Shown piece after piece: positions 23,072 to 33,883 of a stretch of DNA of 64,000 bases. The notes beneath the pieces were generated by a model. It saw only the letters and a program-made list of their open reading frames with translations. It made no database searches and was not told where the DNA came from. Position 1 is the first letter of the stretch, and every line of letters begins with the position of its first letter. The stretch lies in contig CM055099.1 of the NCBI GenBank assembly GCA_029204225.1, forward strand, positions 48,596,141 through 48,660,140, written 5' to 3'. The position numbers and the translations under genes were made by a program. The stretch is from Diphasiastrum complanatum. Lineage: Eukaryota > Streptophyta > Lycopodiopsida > Lycopodiales > Lycopodiaceae.

Positions 23072-24253
23072 CTTTACACAATTCAATCAAAATTGATAGT
23101 ACTGAGGTAGATCGAATTGCAACATGTCTAGTTCTGATCGAATGTGATTGAGACACCAATCTTCCTCGACCTCAACCATTGCAAGAATGTTGTCATTTCT
23201 TTTCACTGTTATCTGAAGTTGCTCTTGAGGGTTTATACCAAAATCTTGATCAAGTGGCTTCCAAACATTTTTGCATTTAATCCATCTTCTATAATACAGC
23301 AACAAAGTGAGCATTTGTTTTACAATGTGATATCTAAATGTCATGGATGAGTAACATACTCTGCACTCAACTTGCTGATTTTGTTTTGTATCCCAACCAT
23401 CATCCAACAACTCGGCGATTATATCAGCACTCAAGTCCTTACAAATTAACATTGTTTTCGTTCTCCGAACATTGCATTTGGAAAAAAAATCAACAAAAAT
23501 AGAAAAAGGTAGATACTAACTTAATCTATTATTCTTTGATCCAGTGCTACATTTTAATATACTCTAAATATCAATATATAGCCTAGATCAAAAACTTTCT
23601 GAAATTGCTGCATCAAGGGATATTCATTCCTCACTCAAAAAATCTGGTAGAGGATATGGCTCTAATCTATCAACTAAATCATTTCTATCAGGAAAATAGG
23701 TGTGATCATAAAAAAAAACTCCTGACTCTAAAAGTGATTTTGGGGAACGACCTTTATATTGTAAAATACCGATATCCGAATGTATGACATCGATTATTCC
23801 TGCAATCGATTGAACTGATTTCCATTCAAAGAAATTTGATGGATACAAATCTGTAAAACTAACAAAAACATCTCAAGACAAATATAATTTATAGAAAATG
23901 CTAAATCTAAAAAAATTGAATCTGAAAACTTACAGTTGCATTTCCTTCTATCATTTGGATTCAGATCATGAATGTTGAGCTCATTGTGAAGATAAGCATG
24001 CTGAACTAAACCTTCCGTGATAGATTGACCGGTAGGTGATACTTTAAAATCCATTATTCTGCCTTTTCAAGAGCTTCTATATATGTTATCCAATCTTTCT
24101 TTTTTTTTGGAATGAGCCTTTTGCAGAGGGATGCATCAAGATCCATTGATATCTTCGATATATTCTTGGTATCCATTGATCTTCTGCATTTTTTTCATTG
24201 CAAATATTGATTGCATCAATGGTTCCTCTTGGTCTCCGATTATGTGTAGCCAT
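23072..24253 (-). pseudogene. Captured intron-containing gene fragment, unrecognised
   Basis: The minus-strand coding pieces are joined by plausible splice sites. Exon 1, from ATG at 24253 (MATHNRRPRGTIDAIN), has two frame breaks and reaches DLNPNDRRKCN. A GTAAGT donor and TTTTACAG acceptor define an 83-base intron at 23851-23933. Exon 2 gives NFFEWKSVQSIAGIIDVIHSD and FFYDHTYFPDRNDL. A further exon lies at about 23360-23455 (ADIIAELLDDGWDT) and another at 23072-23288, flanked by TATTATAG and GTACGT, with MVEVEEDWCLNHIRSELDML. One in-frame TGA lies in the last. The retained introns argue against a retrocopy. Function unknown. Confidence 0.55.
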
Positions 24254-24795
24254 TAGTCAAAAATACGAGTACGCAAGCTAAGATCAGAGAGAATGTAGAG
24301 ATTGCGAGGTAAACCTAAGAATGACAAGAAAATGAGAGATAGAATGAAGAAAATGAGAGGTATACCTATGAATGACAAGACGTTCCTTAACTACAAGGAT
24401 TAGTTAACCACAGTTTATGACTATTGACGTCAAATTAACCTCGCGTGAACAATGACGGGCAACATAAGAGTATTCGGGCAGTAATTGTGGTCCAATCACA
24501 ATTGTTTGTTCTGCCCGGCGGGATATTTGAAAGTCATGAAAATTTGGCCGGGAAAGTTAAATACAATTTCCATCCGTCAACCATTGTTATAGTTCGTCAC
24601 AGATGGACACCATTCATTGGGACACATAAGTATTGAAAGCATGCGAAGTCAAAAATATCATCTTGCAAAAGGGCCCATTTTGAGTTCTAATATCTCCTAA
24701 TGATACAATTTTTGGAGCATATTGATTCAGACTGATATCTGAAAGTAAGTTTCTCAATGGTATTGCTTCCTTGTAGCTTGAGAGGCTGCGATATC
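24254..24795. other. Rest of the insertion, nothing identified
   Basis: AT-rich flank upstream of the captured gene. It may include that gene's promoter, but no motif supports this. No coding region is convincing. Confidence 0.35.
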
Positions 24796-24814
24796 AAGCT
24801 CGACTTCCAGAGTA

Positions 24815-27502
24815 TCAAGTCGAGCTTCCTCCTGAGATCATGCGGTAAATGACCATGAATTCACCAAAAATTGACAATCTCCAAGTATTGGCACCAAGTA
24901 GCTCAATACTTGAGAACTTAGCCATGGATGAGTGACATAATGAACCTCCAATAGCTTCATTTCCATCAGCAAAATCACCCAAGAATGCTAGTACAAATCC
25001 GACATCAAAACAATGCTCACCAATGTAGCTAGTTTTACCATATCTTGACAATTTGCACACATCCACATGAAATTGCTCAAACATGAGATAGAACAAGTAC
25101 AGTAAACTTGAACAACACTTCCTTGCTGCTCCTTTGACCTTACTTGAGTCTTCAATATGCTGTAAAAACAGATCCATAACACCTTTGCCAATTACCCCTC
25201 CTTTGATGCTCTTGACTAGCTCCAAATTGCCAACTTCCCTTTTGACTAGTTGAAGCGCTTTGAGATCAATTTCTTGATCTTCAACTTGACCATCAAAGTC
25301 ATTGAACAAACTTTGTTTTCCAGATCCATTACTTGATTTTACAGCAAGATAACATCCATCCACTTGCATAGCTCCATGTACACAAGAAGATCTTCCAAAA
25401 GATATTTCACTCTTCATAAGAGATCGATACTCAAGATCCATTGCTTGGATCCACTCCTCTTCTTTCCTTGCTTGATCTACACTTGTAGGATCATCCAAAA
25501 AGGTTAGAAAAGCAACATAATTTCCAGAAACTACTTGCTTACCCTTTTGATCATATGTGAGCCTTGAAGGTACTTGTCTTTCTCTTGATGTTCTCCTTGG
25601 CTTTTGACTTGATGAAGGTCCATCATCACCACCATCCAAAGTAGGATCCTTCTCATCAACATCAAGAATATTAGAACCATCTACTTTACCATCAATCATG
25701 CTTGAAGACACCTTTGGAATGTTTCCCTCATCAAAAATGACATCTCTACCAACAATCACTTTGTTAGTAGAAGGAATGTAAACCTTGTAGGCTTTACTCA
25801 CCTCACTATATCCAACAAAAATACCTCTTCTTGAAGATGGATCCTCCTTGGTCCTATCATCAAGAGTAATGTTGATATAGCATGTGCATCCAAAGGTTCT
25901 TAGAAAGTTGACACTCGGCCTCCTCTTGAATAGCATCTCAAAAGGTGTCCTTCCATCCAAAATAGCACTCGGCCACCTATTGCACAAGAAATTGGCACAC
26001 AACAAAGCTTGATCCCAAAATGGTTTGTCAAGATTAGCACTTAACCTCATAGTTTTAGCACTTTCACATAAAGTTCTATTCTTCCTTTCAGCCACTCTAT
26101 TATGTTGTGGGGTCCTTGATGTTGTATACTCCCTCTTGATCCCATGCTCATCACAAAAAGCCTTGAACTTGTTAGATATGTACTCACCACCATTGTCACC
26201 TCTCAAGCACTTGATCTTTGTGGAGAATTGGTTCTCCCTTGCATTCTTGAACTTGACAAAGACATCAAACACTTCATCCTTGCTCTCTAGTAGATAGATC
26301 CAACAAAATCTACTAAAATCATCAATGAATGTTACATACATCTTAGCTCCACTATTGCTAATTGTAGTAAACCCATGAATATCTGAATGTACAAGTTGAA
26401 AAGGCTTTGTAGATCTAGAAATAGATCTAGTATAAGGTAGTCTATGTGACTTAGACAAAGCACAAGACTCACAAACATGCTTGTCATTACTTAAGGAACT
26501 TGGAAGACCAATCGCAACCTTCTTCCTTGCCATTACCTCCAATGACTTGAAGTTGAGGTGTCCCATCCTTTTGTGCCAAACCTCTTGATTAGAAATTTGC
26601 TCCCTTGCAACACATCCAACTTGGTTAGCAATAACACAAGCATCAAGTTTGAACAACTTCCCTTGTCTTTTACCTTTTCCAATCAAGACATCCTTCCTTT
26701 TGATCAAACAAGCATCTCCATCAAACTCCACCTTGAGGCCCTTACTTAGCATTTGACTCACACTAAGCAAATTCTTGGTAATAGATGGAATAAACAAGAC
26801 ATCCTCCAAATGAACATTCCTATTTGTAGAGAGAGAAATAGGAATTGTGCCAATCTCTTTGATTGCACACTCACCATCATTGGCCGCGTAGATCACCCTC
26901 TTGTCATCTCCATATGCCAACAAAGAAGTGAAGTACTCTTTGTGAAAGGTCATGTGTGAACTTGCTCCACTATCAATCCACCAAGGATCTAGATCTCCAT
27001 CATTAGCAAGCATACATGAAGACATCACAAAAGCATCATCATTTACATCTTGCACATCCAAACCATCCTCATCAAGAGTAAGGTTACCTTGCTTGTCTCC
27101 TTGATCTCTCTTCTTCTTGTAGCACTCACTTGTAAAGTGTCCTTTGATGCCACAATGGAAGTACTTGAGCTTTGATCTATCCTTCTTTTTGCCACTTGAA
27201 GAAGCATCCACTTGATCTTGCCCTTTAGACCACTTGCTTTTGGTTTTGCCCTTGAATTTGCCCTTTGTGAACATAGCATCCTCTTGAAGTGTCGATGTAG
27301 ATCCACCTCTTGCTTGAAGCCTATATTCCTCATTGATCAAGGTCTCTTGAAGATCCATCAAACTTGGCAAAGTCTTTTGAAAAGCAATACTTTGAACAAT
27401 GTTAGCATGAGCATCCAACAAGCCATTAAGAATCACTTGAATAAGTTCTCCTTCCTTAATGCTTTCATCTATGCAAGCTAACTCATCATTCAATGCTTTC
27501 AT
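24815..27502 (-). pseudogene. E1 polyprotein: gag end, protease, integrase, RT stub, module X
   Basis: One open frame of 895 codons. It includes the gag end with a damaged knuckle at residues 113-127 (YFHCGIKGHFTSEC, first Cys now Tyr), protease IDSGASSHMT at 176-185, the integrase HHCC region at about 310-349 (WHKRMGHLN to CESCALSK) and catalytic Asp373, Asp436 and Glu472 (VAERKNR). The inter-domain tail ends in the RT start QAMDLEYRSLMK near 690. From about codon 697 (25411) RT is replaced by X (SFGRSSCVHGAMQ, SIKGGVIGKGVMDLF, ARKCCSSLLYLFYLMFEQF). The last 10 residues or so belong to the 24848 insertion. The reading frame is otherwise unbroken. Confidence 0.85.
24849..25411 (-). other. Module X, first half, in E1
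   Basis: Foreign coding-like sequence in frame with the polyprotein, starting just after the first residues of RT. Recognisable blocks are LFNDFDGQVEDQEIDLKAL, VKSIKG, DLFLQHIEDSSKVKGAARK, LLYLFYLMFEQFHVDVCKL and LGANTWRLSIFGEF. The E4 counterpart is at 43690-44260 and the E3 counterpart at 32785-32991 and onward. No RT motif (no YGLKQ, no YVDD) is present. I recognise no family. Confidence 0.65.
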
Positions 27503-27866
27503 TCCAAAACGAAAGTACTTGGACTTTCTTCATTCTTTTGCAAACAAGAAAAGATTTGTCTTCTTAGAGTCAACACTCTAGAAGTAGACTTGGATTCATA
27601 AAGCTTCTTCAATGAATTCCAAGCTTCCAAAGATGATGTGCACTTACCAACTTCCTTGAGAAGTTCATTGGTAGCATTCATCTTTATTATGTGTAGAGCC
27701 TTCTTGGCCCTTTTGTCATACCTCAATTGATCTTGTTGTGTTGCTGGTCTCTCCTCCAAACCTACAACAATATCCAAAACATCATTCATCTCAAGAAGTG
27801 ACTCCATCCTCACTTTGAGGTAAGCCTATCATTGGCTTCCAACATGACTCCAATTGAGGTTGCCAT
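27499..27866 (-). pseudogene. E1 gag N-terminal part
   Basis: ATG at 27866 (MATSIGVMLEANDRL). Compared with the E9 copy at 57143, 19 bases are deleted just after this, shifting the frame. It is open again from 27813 (MRMESLLEMNDVLDIVV, VGKCTSSLEAWNSLKKLYES). A second small deletion near 27500 shifts the frame into the long polyprotein. The protein is a UBN2-type copia gag. Confidence 0.8.
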
Positions 27867-28438
27867 GTAGCAATGACCTGATCTTCTCTTTCAACCTGTT
27901 TCAATGCATAAAGCACTCCTTTGAACAACAACAAATGCTTTCAAAAGAAATCACCAAGATTTAAAACTATCTCACAAATTCTCTTCTAGCACTTATCCAA
28001 GCAAATCAACACATAGAATCATGGAATCTTGATCAACCTATGATCTATTCTCAATCTAATGACTTTTGCCACTTCCTAAGATTGAAACACACTCAAATGA
28101 AGTCCAGCAACCTCACTATCTAGAGATCCAATCAAAATTAGGGTTTTGACAAAATCACAAAAAATTGACTATTCCAAATCTACATGCAAATGCTGAAAAT
28201 TTGATATGCAATCTATAAGCCACCACTTAAGCTGAACCAATGATCCAAAAATCGGCCAGATCTAGCATGTGAATTCAAAAAACAGAATTGAACAAGTATA
28301 TTGACCTATTTAGTGTTTTGATCTACAAAAGCAAAAGATCCGATTTTGGTGTAGAATCCTCTCTAGCATGCTCTAGACTTGATATCTTCACCAAATCATT
28401 GATAGATCTGATTTTCTCCTTCATAACCTGAAACACAA

Positions 28439-28450
28439 GCTCTGATACCA
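28439..28450 (-). promoter_or_regulatory. tRNA-Met primer binding site of E1
   Basis: The minus strand reads TGGTATCAGAGC directly after the LTR end CACA. About 570 bases of leader lie between it and the gag ATG. Confidence 0.95.
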
Positions 28451-29101
28451 TGTGAAAGATTTCAGATCCTTAAGATCCAATCTACTTGAATGATCTTTGG
28501 TTAGAAAGAGAAATACACTACCAATTTCACCAATGTAGAAAAAATCAGCATCTACACACAATTTGAGATGCAAACACTAATAGAACTTGATCAAACTTGA
28601 ATGAAATGATTATGTACTATTGCTGTCCGTACAAAACCAGCAAGCTACTGTATTTCACACGTGTGGATCCAAAAATAACAAATATAGATCATTCTACACA
28701 TAGAATTGCAAGCAATCACCCAGATAGTGCACCAATGGATAGTAGAACCCAAGAGAACCATGTATAAGCATGAAATGAGATAGAGAAGAGAGAAGATGAC
28801 TCTCTCCATGAGTTACATCCTTTTATAACAGGTCCAAACCCTATTTGGCCATTTGGCTTTCCCACCAAAATGTTAACCCTACCAATTTTGGGTCTAGATT
28901 TAATGTACCCAACTTATTCAAATTGAATCTACTCAAACTCGCATTGTATCTTTCCCACACTTTCAAAAAGTGTTTATTCAAATGAAATTTAGACTAATGA
29001 ACTTTGAAAAGTCAACCTCTAAGTCTAAAACAAGTTTTGGTCTCAATATGCCAAATATGGAAATATTGCAAAATGTGATGAAACTAGTTGAATCGTTCAC
29101 A
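28451..29101 (-). repeat. 5' LTR of E1
   Basis: 651 bases, TG...CA, same length as its partner, next to the primer site. TTAAG follows at 29102-29106. Confidence 0.95.
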
Positions 29102-29106
29102 TTAAG

Positions 29107-29290
29107 TGCCTTCAGATTCACACAGATACGCATTTTGCCATTCTTCTTGGTACCTATAACTATCGATGAAACCCATTCCGTGTGCTCGATTTCGTAAATG
29201 AAATCTGCATCCATAAGTTTCTGCAACTCTTGCTTGATCAGTTCTGTATAATTCGGGTTGCAGCGGTAGTAACGGCTTACCTTGGGGACT
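29107..29290 (-). pseudogene. Gypsy E2 reverse transcriptase, N-terminal piece
   Basis: The minus strand gives YTELIKQELQKLMDADFI, TEWVSSIVIGTKKNG and MRICVNLKALN, the start of a gypsy RT. It breaks at 29107 against E1 and continues at 20630 with AVTKKDHFPLPF. It follows the gag zinc knuckles with almost no spacing and in another frame, so protease is deleted. Confidence 0.88.
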
Positions 29291-30690
29291 GCTCTGTGCT
29301 GCTGGAACTGCGGATTGTTTTATGGCAATGAGATTCAGTGGTGCACTGGTTCCAGGTGTAAATGGACAATTCTTGAAACAATGTCCATAACCGCAATCCC
29401 GACAAGAGGTTGTATATTGTCCTTTGTAGGGACATTCTGCAATTCTGTGTCCCTCGCCGCACCCGTAGCAGTCGTAATTTCTTCCACCTTGATGTTGAGT
29501 TTGAGCTGCATAGGTCAAAACATATTCATTTATGGCAGGATCCATAAATGGTTCATCTGGTCCATACCAATGCTGCTGCTCAGGTTGAGGTGACATTTGC
29601 AATTCTTGTTTTACTGTTGTCAGGTTTACATGGGACACTTGTTGACTGGCTGGCCCTGGTGGAGCAGGTAAGGCCATGCGTTGTGGTTGATTGGGTGCGT
29701 TGTACCTTGGTGCCGCGTTAGGTGCCCCTTGATGATAAGGATAAGAAGTCTGATATGGACTTCTCTTCTGTTGAACAACCCTGCAGTTAAACGGACAAAA
29801 TGTTGTATTGTGCGATGTTGCATTGCATAGATGGCAGAATCTATGTGTCAGTCTTAGATTTTGGTTTAGGACTGGACACCCATTCGTTGTATGGTTTTGC
29901 GTGCATACTGAACACCATACATTTTCTCGTCGATGATACTGCAGTTGGGTTGATTCTGGTTGATGTGGAGTTACTGCTACAGTTCCTTGTAAGGCCTTCA
30001 GTTTCTGGTCAAATTGTGTCGTAAGTTGCTCCATCTGCTGTTTGTGTAATTTGTCATTTGCTCCAACAACAGTTTTATGGATAGGACGAATGCGTTTGAT
30101 GATGATGATGCGATCGAGAAAGTAGGAGTGTGGGTGGAAGGATATTCGTCATCAGATCCTTCATTATCTTCCCTGATGGCATCTTCCATAGCTTCTTGTA
30201 GAGTAGTGTACTGTTCCCGTCTTTTCAGTTCTCTTCGTGGTAACCCGGCTAGGAACTACATGATCACCGCATGATCGGGAATCAAGGTTGCACTGCACTT
30301 GGATCATAGATGTTTGACCCATTCAATATAGTCCCGGACCCTTTCTTGTTTTCCCATCTTGACTTTGCTTAGCAGGAGAAACGGGTCTTCCAGAAACTTT
30401 CTTGGTTTAAAGCGCATAATGAGAGCCGCTTTAACCGCTTCCCAGGTGGATTTCTCTTCGTCTGAGAGGTTGAAAAACCAATCTTGAGCCACTGCAAGTA
30501 AGGACATAGGGAATAGCACCAGCTTCTCTGCAGGTGTCCGTTCGCCGTAGATCTCACAAGCTTGCTCGTAGATCTGGAGGAATTGGATGGGATCTGAGGA
30601 TCCGTCATATTTTGGTATTTCCATCCGTGGTGCTCTCCAAAAGGGTGCGAAAGGTACAGGTTGAATTTTTTTGGATTTTTTCAAGGGTTT
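29291..30690 (-). pseudogene. Gypsy E2 gag with four zinc knuckles
   Basis: The capsid part begins near 30684 (KKIQPVPFAPFWRAP, EIPKYDGSSDPIQFLQIYEQ, AQDWFFNLSDEEKSTWEAV), a typical Retrotrans_gag domain. A stop follows KHL at about 30304, then FLAGLPRRELKRREQ and an acidic stretch, and the frame shifts near 30040. The second open part (30034 on) carries four cysteine motifs: CSVCTQNHTTNGC, CHLCNATSHNTTFC, CYGCGEGHRIAEC and CRDCGYGHCFKNC (29914 to 29369). Three are CX2CX3HX4C, one CX2CX4HX4C. Between them lies a Pro/Gln-rich linker. Gag packages the element RNA. Confidence 0.85.
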
Positions 30691-31100
30691 TTTGAATTTT
30701 TTATGATTTTTCTCTGATTTTTACAATCTGCTTGGAACTAACTCTTGCAGGCTTCTATGCAGGTCTGCGACAGTACCCTAGAGCTGCTGCCAGTCATGCA
30801 AGGGTTAATTCTCACTGATTCTGGAGATATAAAAATTTGATGAGTTTTTTTTGGCTTTTTTTCCCTCCAAAATGCAGATTGGTGTGTTTTTTGAGTTTTT
30901 TGGATGATTGGTTTGGGTTTCAAGCCCTTAGAGGTTGTTCAGGGCCTCCTCTACCCTCTCACACCTCCTCCGCTAGCTGTGAATAGTCTAAACACAAAAA
31001 ATATAAAAAACTAACTCTAAACTCCCAAAAATCTACCTAAACTACTCTAAAAAACAAGAAAATAGCTAAAATGCAACTAAACTAGTTAGTGGAAACCTAT

Positions 31101-31117
31101 CTCCGGCAACGGCGCCA
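31101..31117 (-). promoter_or_regulatory. tRNA-Asp-type primer binding site of E2
   Basis: The minus strand reads TGGCGCCGTTGCCGGAG, one base after the LTR end. It matches the complement of the plant tRNA-Asp 3' end except near its last bases. Confidence 0.85.
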
Positions 31118-31118
31118 C

Positions 31119-31928
31119 TGTGGGGTCGAAGATCTTTCGTAGTATAGCCCTTCCACCTGTCAACAAAGGCTAGATCACTGGATAGGTGCCTAACTATGCA
31201 TAGATGCTACTTTTAGTTAAATTCCTACTTTCTCCCTTAACTCTACTCACCACTATGCTACTCCTCTTTAACTCTGCTCCTCTGCACTAACATTCATCAT
31301 AGTTTTGGTTGAAGGGAAGGGATAGAGAAGAAGAGATTGAGAAGAGAAGAGAAAGAGAGAGAAAGAGAGTGAGGGTGGAGGTTAGCTCAAATGCTCCTTA
31401 TGCTTGCTAATGGAAAAACATTCACTATGGCAAACAATAAAACATGGAAATGGAAAGCAATAGAAAACACAACCAAGAGCAATAGCAAGTAGTGAATAGC
31501 AAATGAGGATGCTTCTCTTCCAAAAATGGTAGAGTTTCTTCCTTCTCATTAAGCATCCCAATAGTGTACAAATGGTGCATTTTCATAAAATGGGGAAGGC
31601 CCTTGCCCCTCAATCTTATTGGCTAATATTCACAATGACTTGGACCCAACTTGATCCAAGGGTCCACAAAAAGTACATTAGAAATCACAAGATTCATGTG
31701 AGTCCCAATTTGGACCCAACTCTAAAAAGTGATCTGTAAGTCTAAAAATGACCTCGGGCCTCTAGTTTTATTTTAATTACAAGGCCCAAGTCAAGTTTAT
31801 TTTATTTACAACTTCAATTGCGTGTTCATTGGGCCATGGGCTTATACACGCAGGATGCCATGCCCTCACAACACACATTTTACTGGAGGATTTTATTTAT
31901 GTACACTTTTGTGGGAATACCCCCAACA
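31119..31928 (-). repeat. 5' LTR of gypsy E2
   Basis: TGTGGGGTCGAAG to CCCCAACA on the plus strand. Compared with 14116-14907 it carries a short extra segment near 31260-31280. CACGT follows at 31929-31933. Confidence 0.9.
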
Positions 31929-31933
31929 CACGT

Positions 31934-32015
31934 GTGAAAGGCTAGATCCAAAACTATTTACAAAAATTGCCAATTTAGGCCTCAAACTAGCTAGGAAATA
32001 TTGACAATTTTCACA
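31934..32015 (-). repeat. Inner end of the E3 3' LTR
   Basis: It ends TTTTCACA at 32015, followed on the plus strand by CTTCCTCTTCAACTT. On the minus strand this is the purine tract AAGTTGAAGAGGAAG next to an LTR start, the same layout as E1 and E4. Confidence 0.6.
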
Positions 32016-33883
32016 CTTCCTCTTCAACTTAACTTGCTAGTTTTACAACACTACTTTGCTCCAACCTAGGAATGATCTCCATCATGATAATAGATCTCTT
32101 CTCAAGTGTTCTAATATGTACAATATGAAGTACAACATAATAGATATAGATAATAGTATCCATATAGGATGCTTCACTATTTCTTACATCAATTTTACAT
32201 AGAATGGTGAACAAGATACATGTAAAAGAACATAGAATCATAATGAAAGGATTCCTCCATGTATCCACCATTGAATTCTCTATGAAATAGCAGCAAACAA
32301 TTTGTAAGTGAAAGTAACCAACAAGTGTTTGCATGCCTCCTCCACATTCAACTATGCCCATAGTGAATGCACCATGTATCTCCATGAATGAACCTCCATC
32401 ACCACCTTGCCTTTGTAGATCTCCAATCCATGAATGACCTTGAGGGAATGAATGCCAAAATGATGTGTTCTCTACTCCATTTGAGTGAGCAAAACCTGAA
32501 CTTAAAATACTTGAAACATCTCCACAAGATTTGCATACAACCCTTGATCCTACATTGTCAACAATTTGCAAATTTGCCAACACTAGGATGCTGAATCTTA
32601 AAGTTTGCTCAAAAGTAAACATATTGATGACTTCAATATCTTTCAAGATTTGAATAAACGCATGTACTTGACCATAAAAACCAGCAATGATAACTATTCC
32701 ATCTCCAAGATCCAAAGGATGTAAAACTATGGAACTAGTTTCATTGAATTTTGACAATTCCAACACATTGGCATGACAATGTTCTTACATGAGACTAAAC
32801 AAGTAAGGTAGAGTAAAAGGACACTTCCTTGCTGCTCCAAGAACCTTACTTGATCCTTCAAGAACCTGCAAAAACAGATCAAAAATGCTTTGCCCATATG
32901 CCTCCCCTTTGATGCTTTTGACTAGCTTCCAATTGCTACTTGCCTCTTGGTGTTGATGAAGCAATTCAAGATCAACATCTTGATCTTCCAATAATACATC
33001 AAGGACTTTTCATTTATAAACATCTTCAGATCTGAACCTTTGAAGATACTCCCTCTCAAACACATGATTAACATCCCACAAGATCTCATCATTGCGCCTT
33101 GATTTCAACCTTTCATTATAGTTAGTGAGAACAATATCACCATCATAAACCAAAAGATAGATTTCTACAGTTCTATCCAACATGAAGGAGAGTAGATGAA
33201 GTTGAGTATCAAACCTAATCAAACCAGACCATTTGAGTTCAAACCAAACCTCAATGAGCTCACCAATGAGATCTTCCTTGCCTTCAAGAAATTGCCACTT
33301 GAATTGCTCCACGTAGTCTTCTTCATCCAACCTTTTGCCATATTGATCATGCATGAACACTCCACCACAATCATAGAATCCTTTGAGTTGATGAAGAGAT
33401 GTAAGATCCATGCATTTGATCTTCCCAAGAGTCACTTTTCCTTTGCCCTTTTCTTCACAAGACTCGCTTTTAATGATCACACCACAAAAGTTAGCAATCT
33501 CCCTCTTGATAGTTGCATCATAAGAAATGGAAGACTCTCGAACATTAGAAGCCATGAAAAGAATACATAGTACCTTCAATATAAGAATGATTGAAGTACT
33601 TTTTCTTGTCAAACCTAGACTTCTAATCAATGATATAGGTAATGATAATGAACCCTCACTATCATTCACAAAAGCATCATTCAAAGTACATCCTACTTTG
33701 AACACGTCACATTCATCTCTCCCTTTTGACTTGAGATCTTCCTCACCAAGTCTCATGATAGAGCCTTTTGATCTACTTTCTTTATGAATACATGTGACAC
33801 CACTTGTTGCACAAATGACTTTCTTGAACTCATCAAATAAATATGCAAAAGAAACTTTCTCTTCAAACATGCTCAAAGCACCA
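32016..33883 (-). pseudogene. Module X, longest version, in element E3
   Basis: The minus strand from 33876 reads about 288 open codons (MSMFEEKVSFAYLFDEFKK; NFCGVIIKSESCEEKGKGK; EDLIGELIEVWFELKWSG; VEIYLLVYDGDIVLT). A stop follows, then blocks matching E1/E4 module X: LEDQDVDLELL, LVKSIKGEAYGQSIFDLFLQ, ARKCPFTLPYLFSLM (32785-32991), then DGGSFMEIHGAF, a hydrophobic stretch near PFIMILCSFTCILF, and CKIDVRNSEASYMDT (32029-32766). It ends just before the purine tract and LTR, where RNase H would normally be. The block LLVYDGDIVLT faintly recalls a copia YVDD region. Cut at 33884 by a gypsy LTR. Function unknown. Confidence 0.55.

Larger units (their letters stand above)
22593..24848. mobile_element. 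2.26 kb insertion in module X carrying a gene fragment
   Basis: The borders come from comparison with E4, where X is continuous (around 44250-44270). At the left border E1 departs after CTTCAAGA; at the right it rejoins at AAATGACCATG. About 18 bases of X are missing. No terminal inverted repeat or clear target duplication was seen. An 11-base-stem hairpin lies at 24796-24827 close to the right border. The interior contains a spliced gene remnant at 23072-24253. Possible carriers are a Helitron or other DNA transposon, or break repair with filler DNA. Confidence 0.55.
20631..29101 (-). mobile_element. Copia element E1, nested in E2, with RT replaced by module X
   Basis: Both LTRs are 651 bases (20631-21281 and 28451-29101). 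A 5-base duplication TTAAG flanks the element (20626-20630 and 29102-29106). I count about 17 differences between the LTRs by eye. Order in its own direction: LTR, tRNA-Met site, gag, protease, integrase, first residues of RT, module X, RNase H, LTR. X is interrupted by 2.26 kb holding an intron-bearing gene fragment, and a second integrase fragment lies before RNase H. It needs an outside RT to move. E4 shares the RT/X structure. Confidence 0.9.
14116..31928 (-). mobile_element. Gypsy element E2 with additional ORF, carrying nested E1
   Basis: A minus-strand Ty3/gypsy element with both LTRs (14116-14907 and 31119-31928) and a primer site at 31101-31117. Flanking 5-base duplications are CATGT and CACGT, differing by one C-to-T change. 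Gene order in its own direction is gag, a deletion over protease, RT, RNase H, integrase, additional ORF, 3' LTR. E1 is inserted in the RT. Without E1 it is about 9.3 kb. No chromodomain is evident after the integrase. The tRNA-Asp-type primer and an extra ORF after integrase recall Athila/Tat-group elements, but lineage was not tested. Confidence 0.85.

Noticed and set aside
32016-33883. Module X as an envelope gene
   Set aside because: One hydrophobic stretch near the 3' LTR is not enough. No signal peptide, cleavage site or paired membrane segments could be shown.
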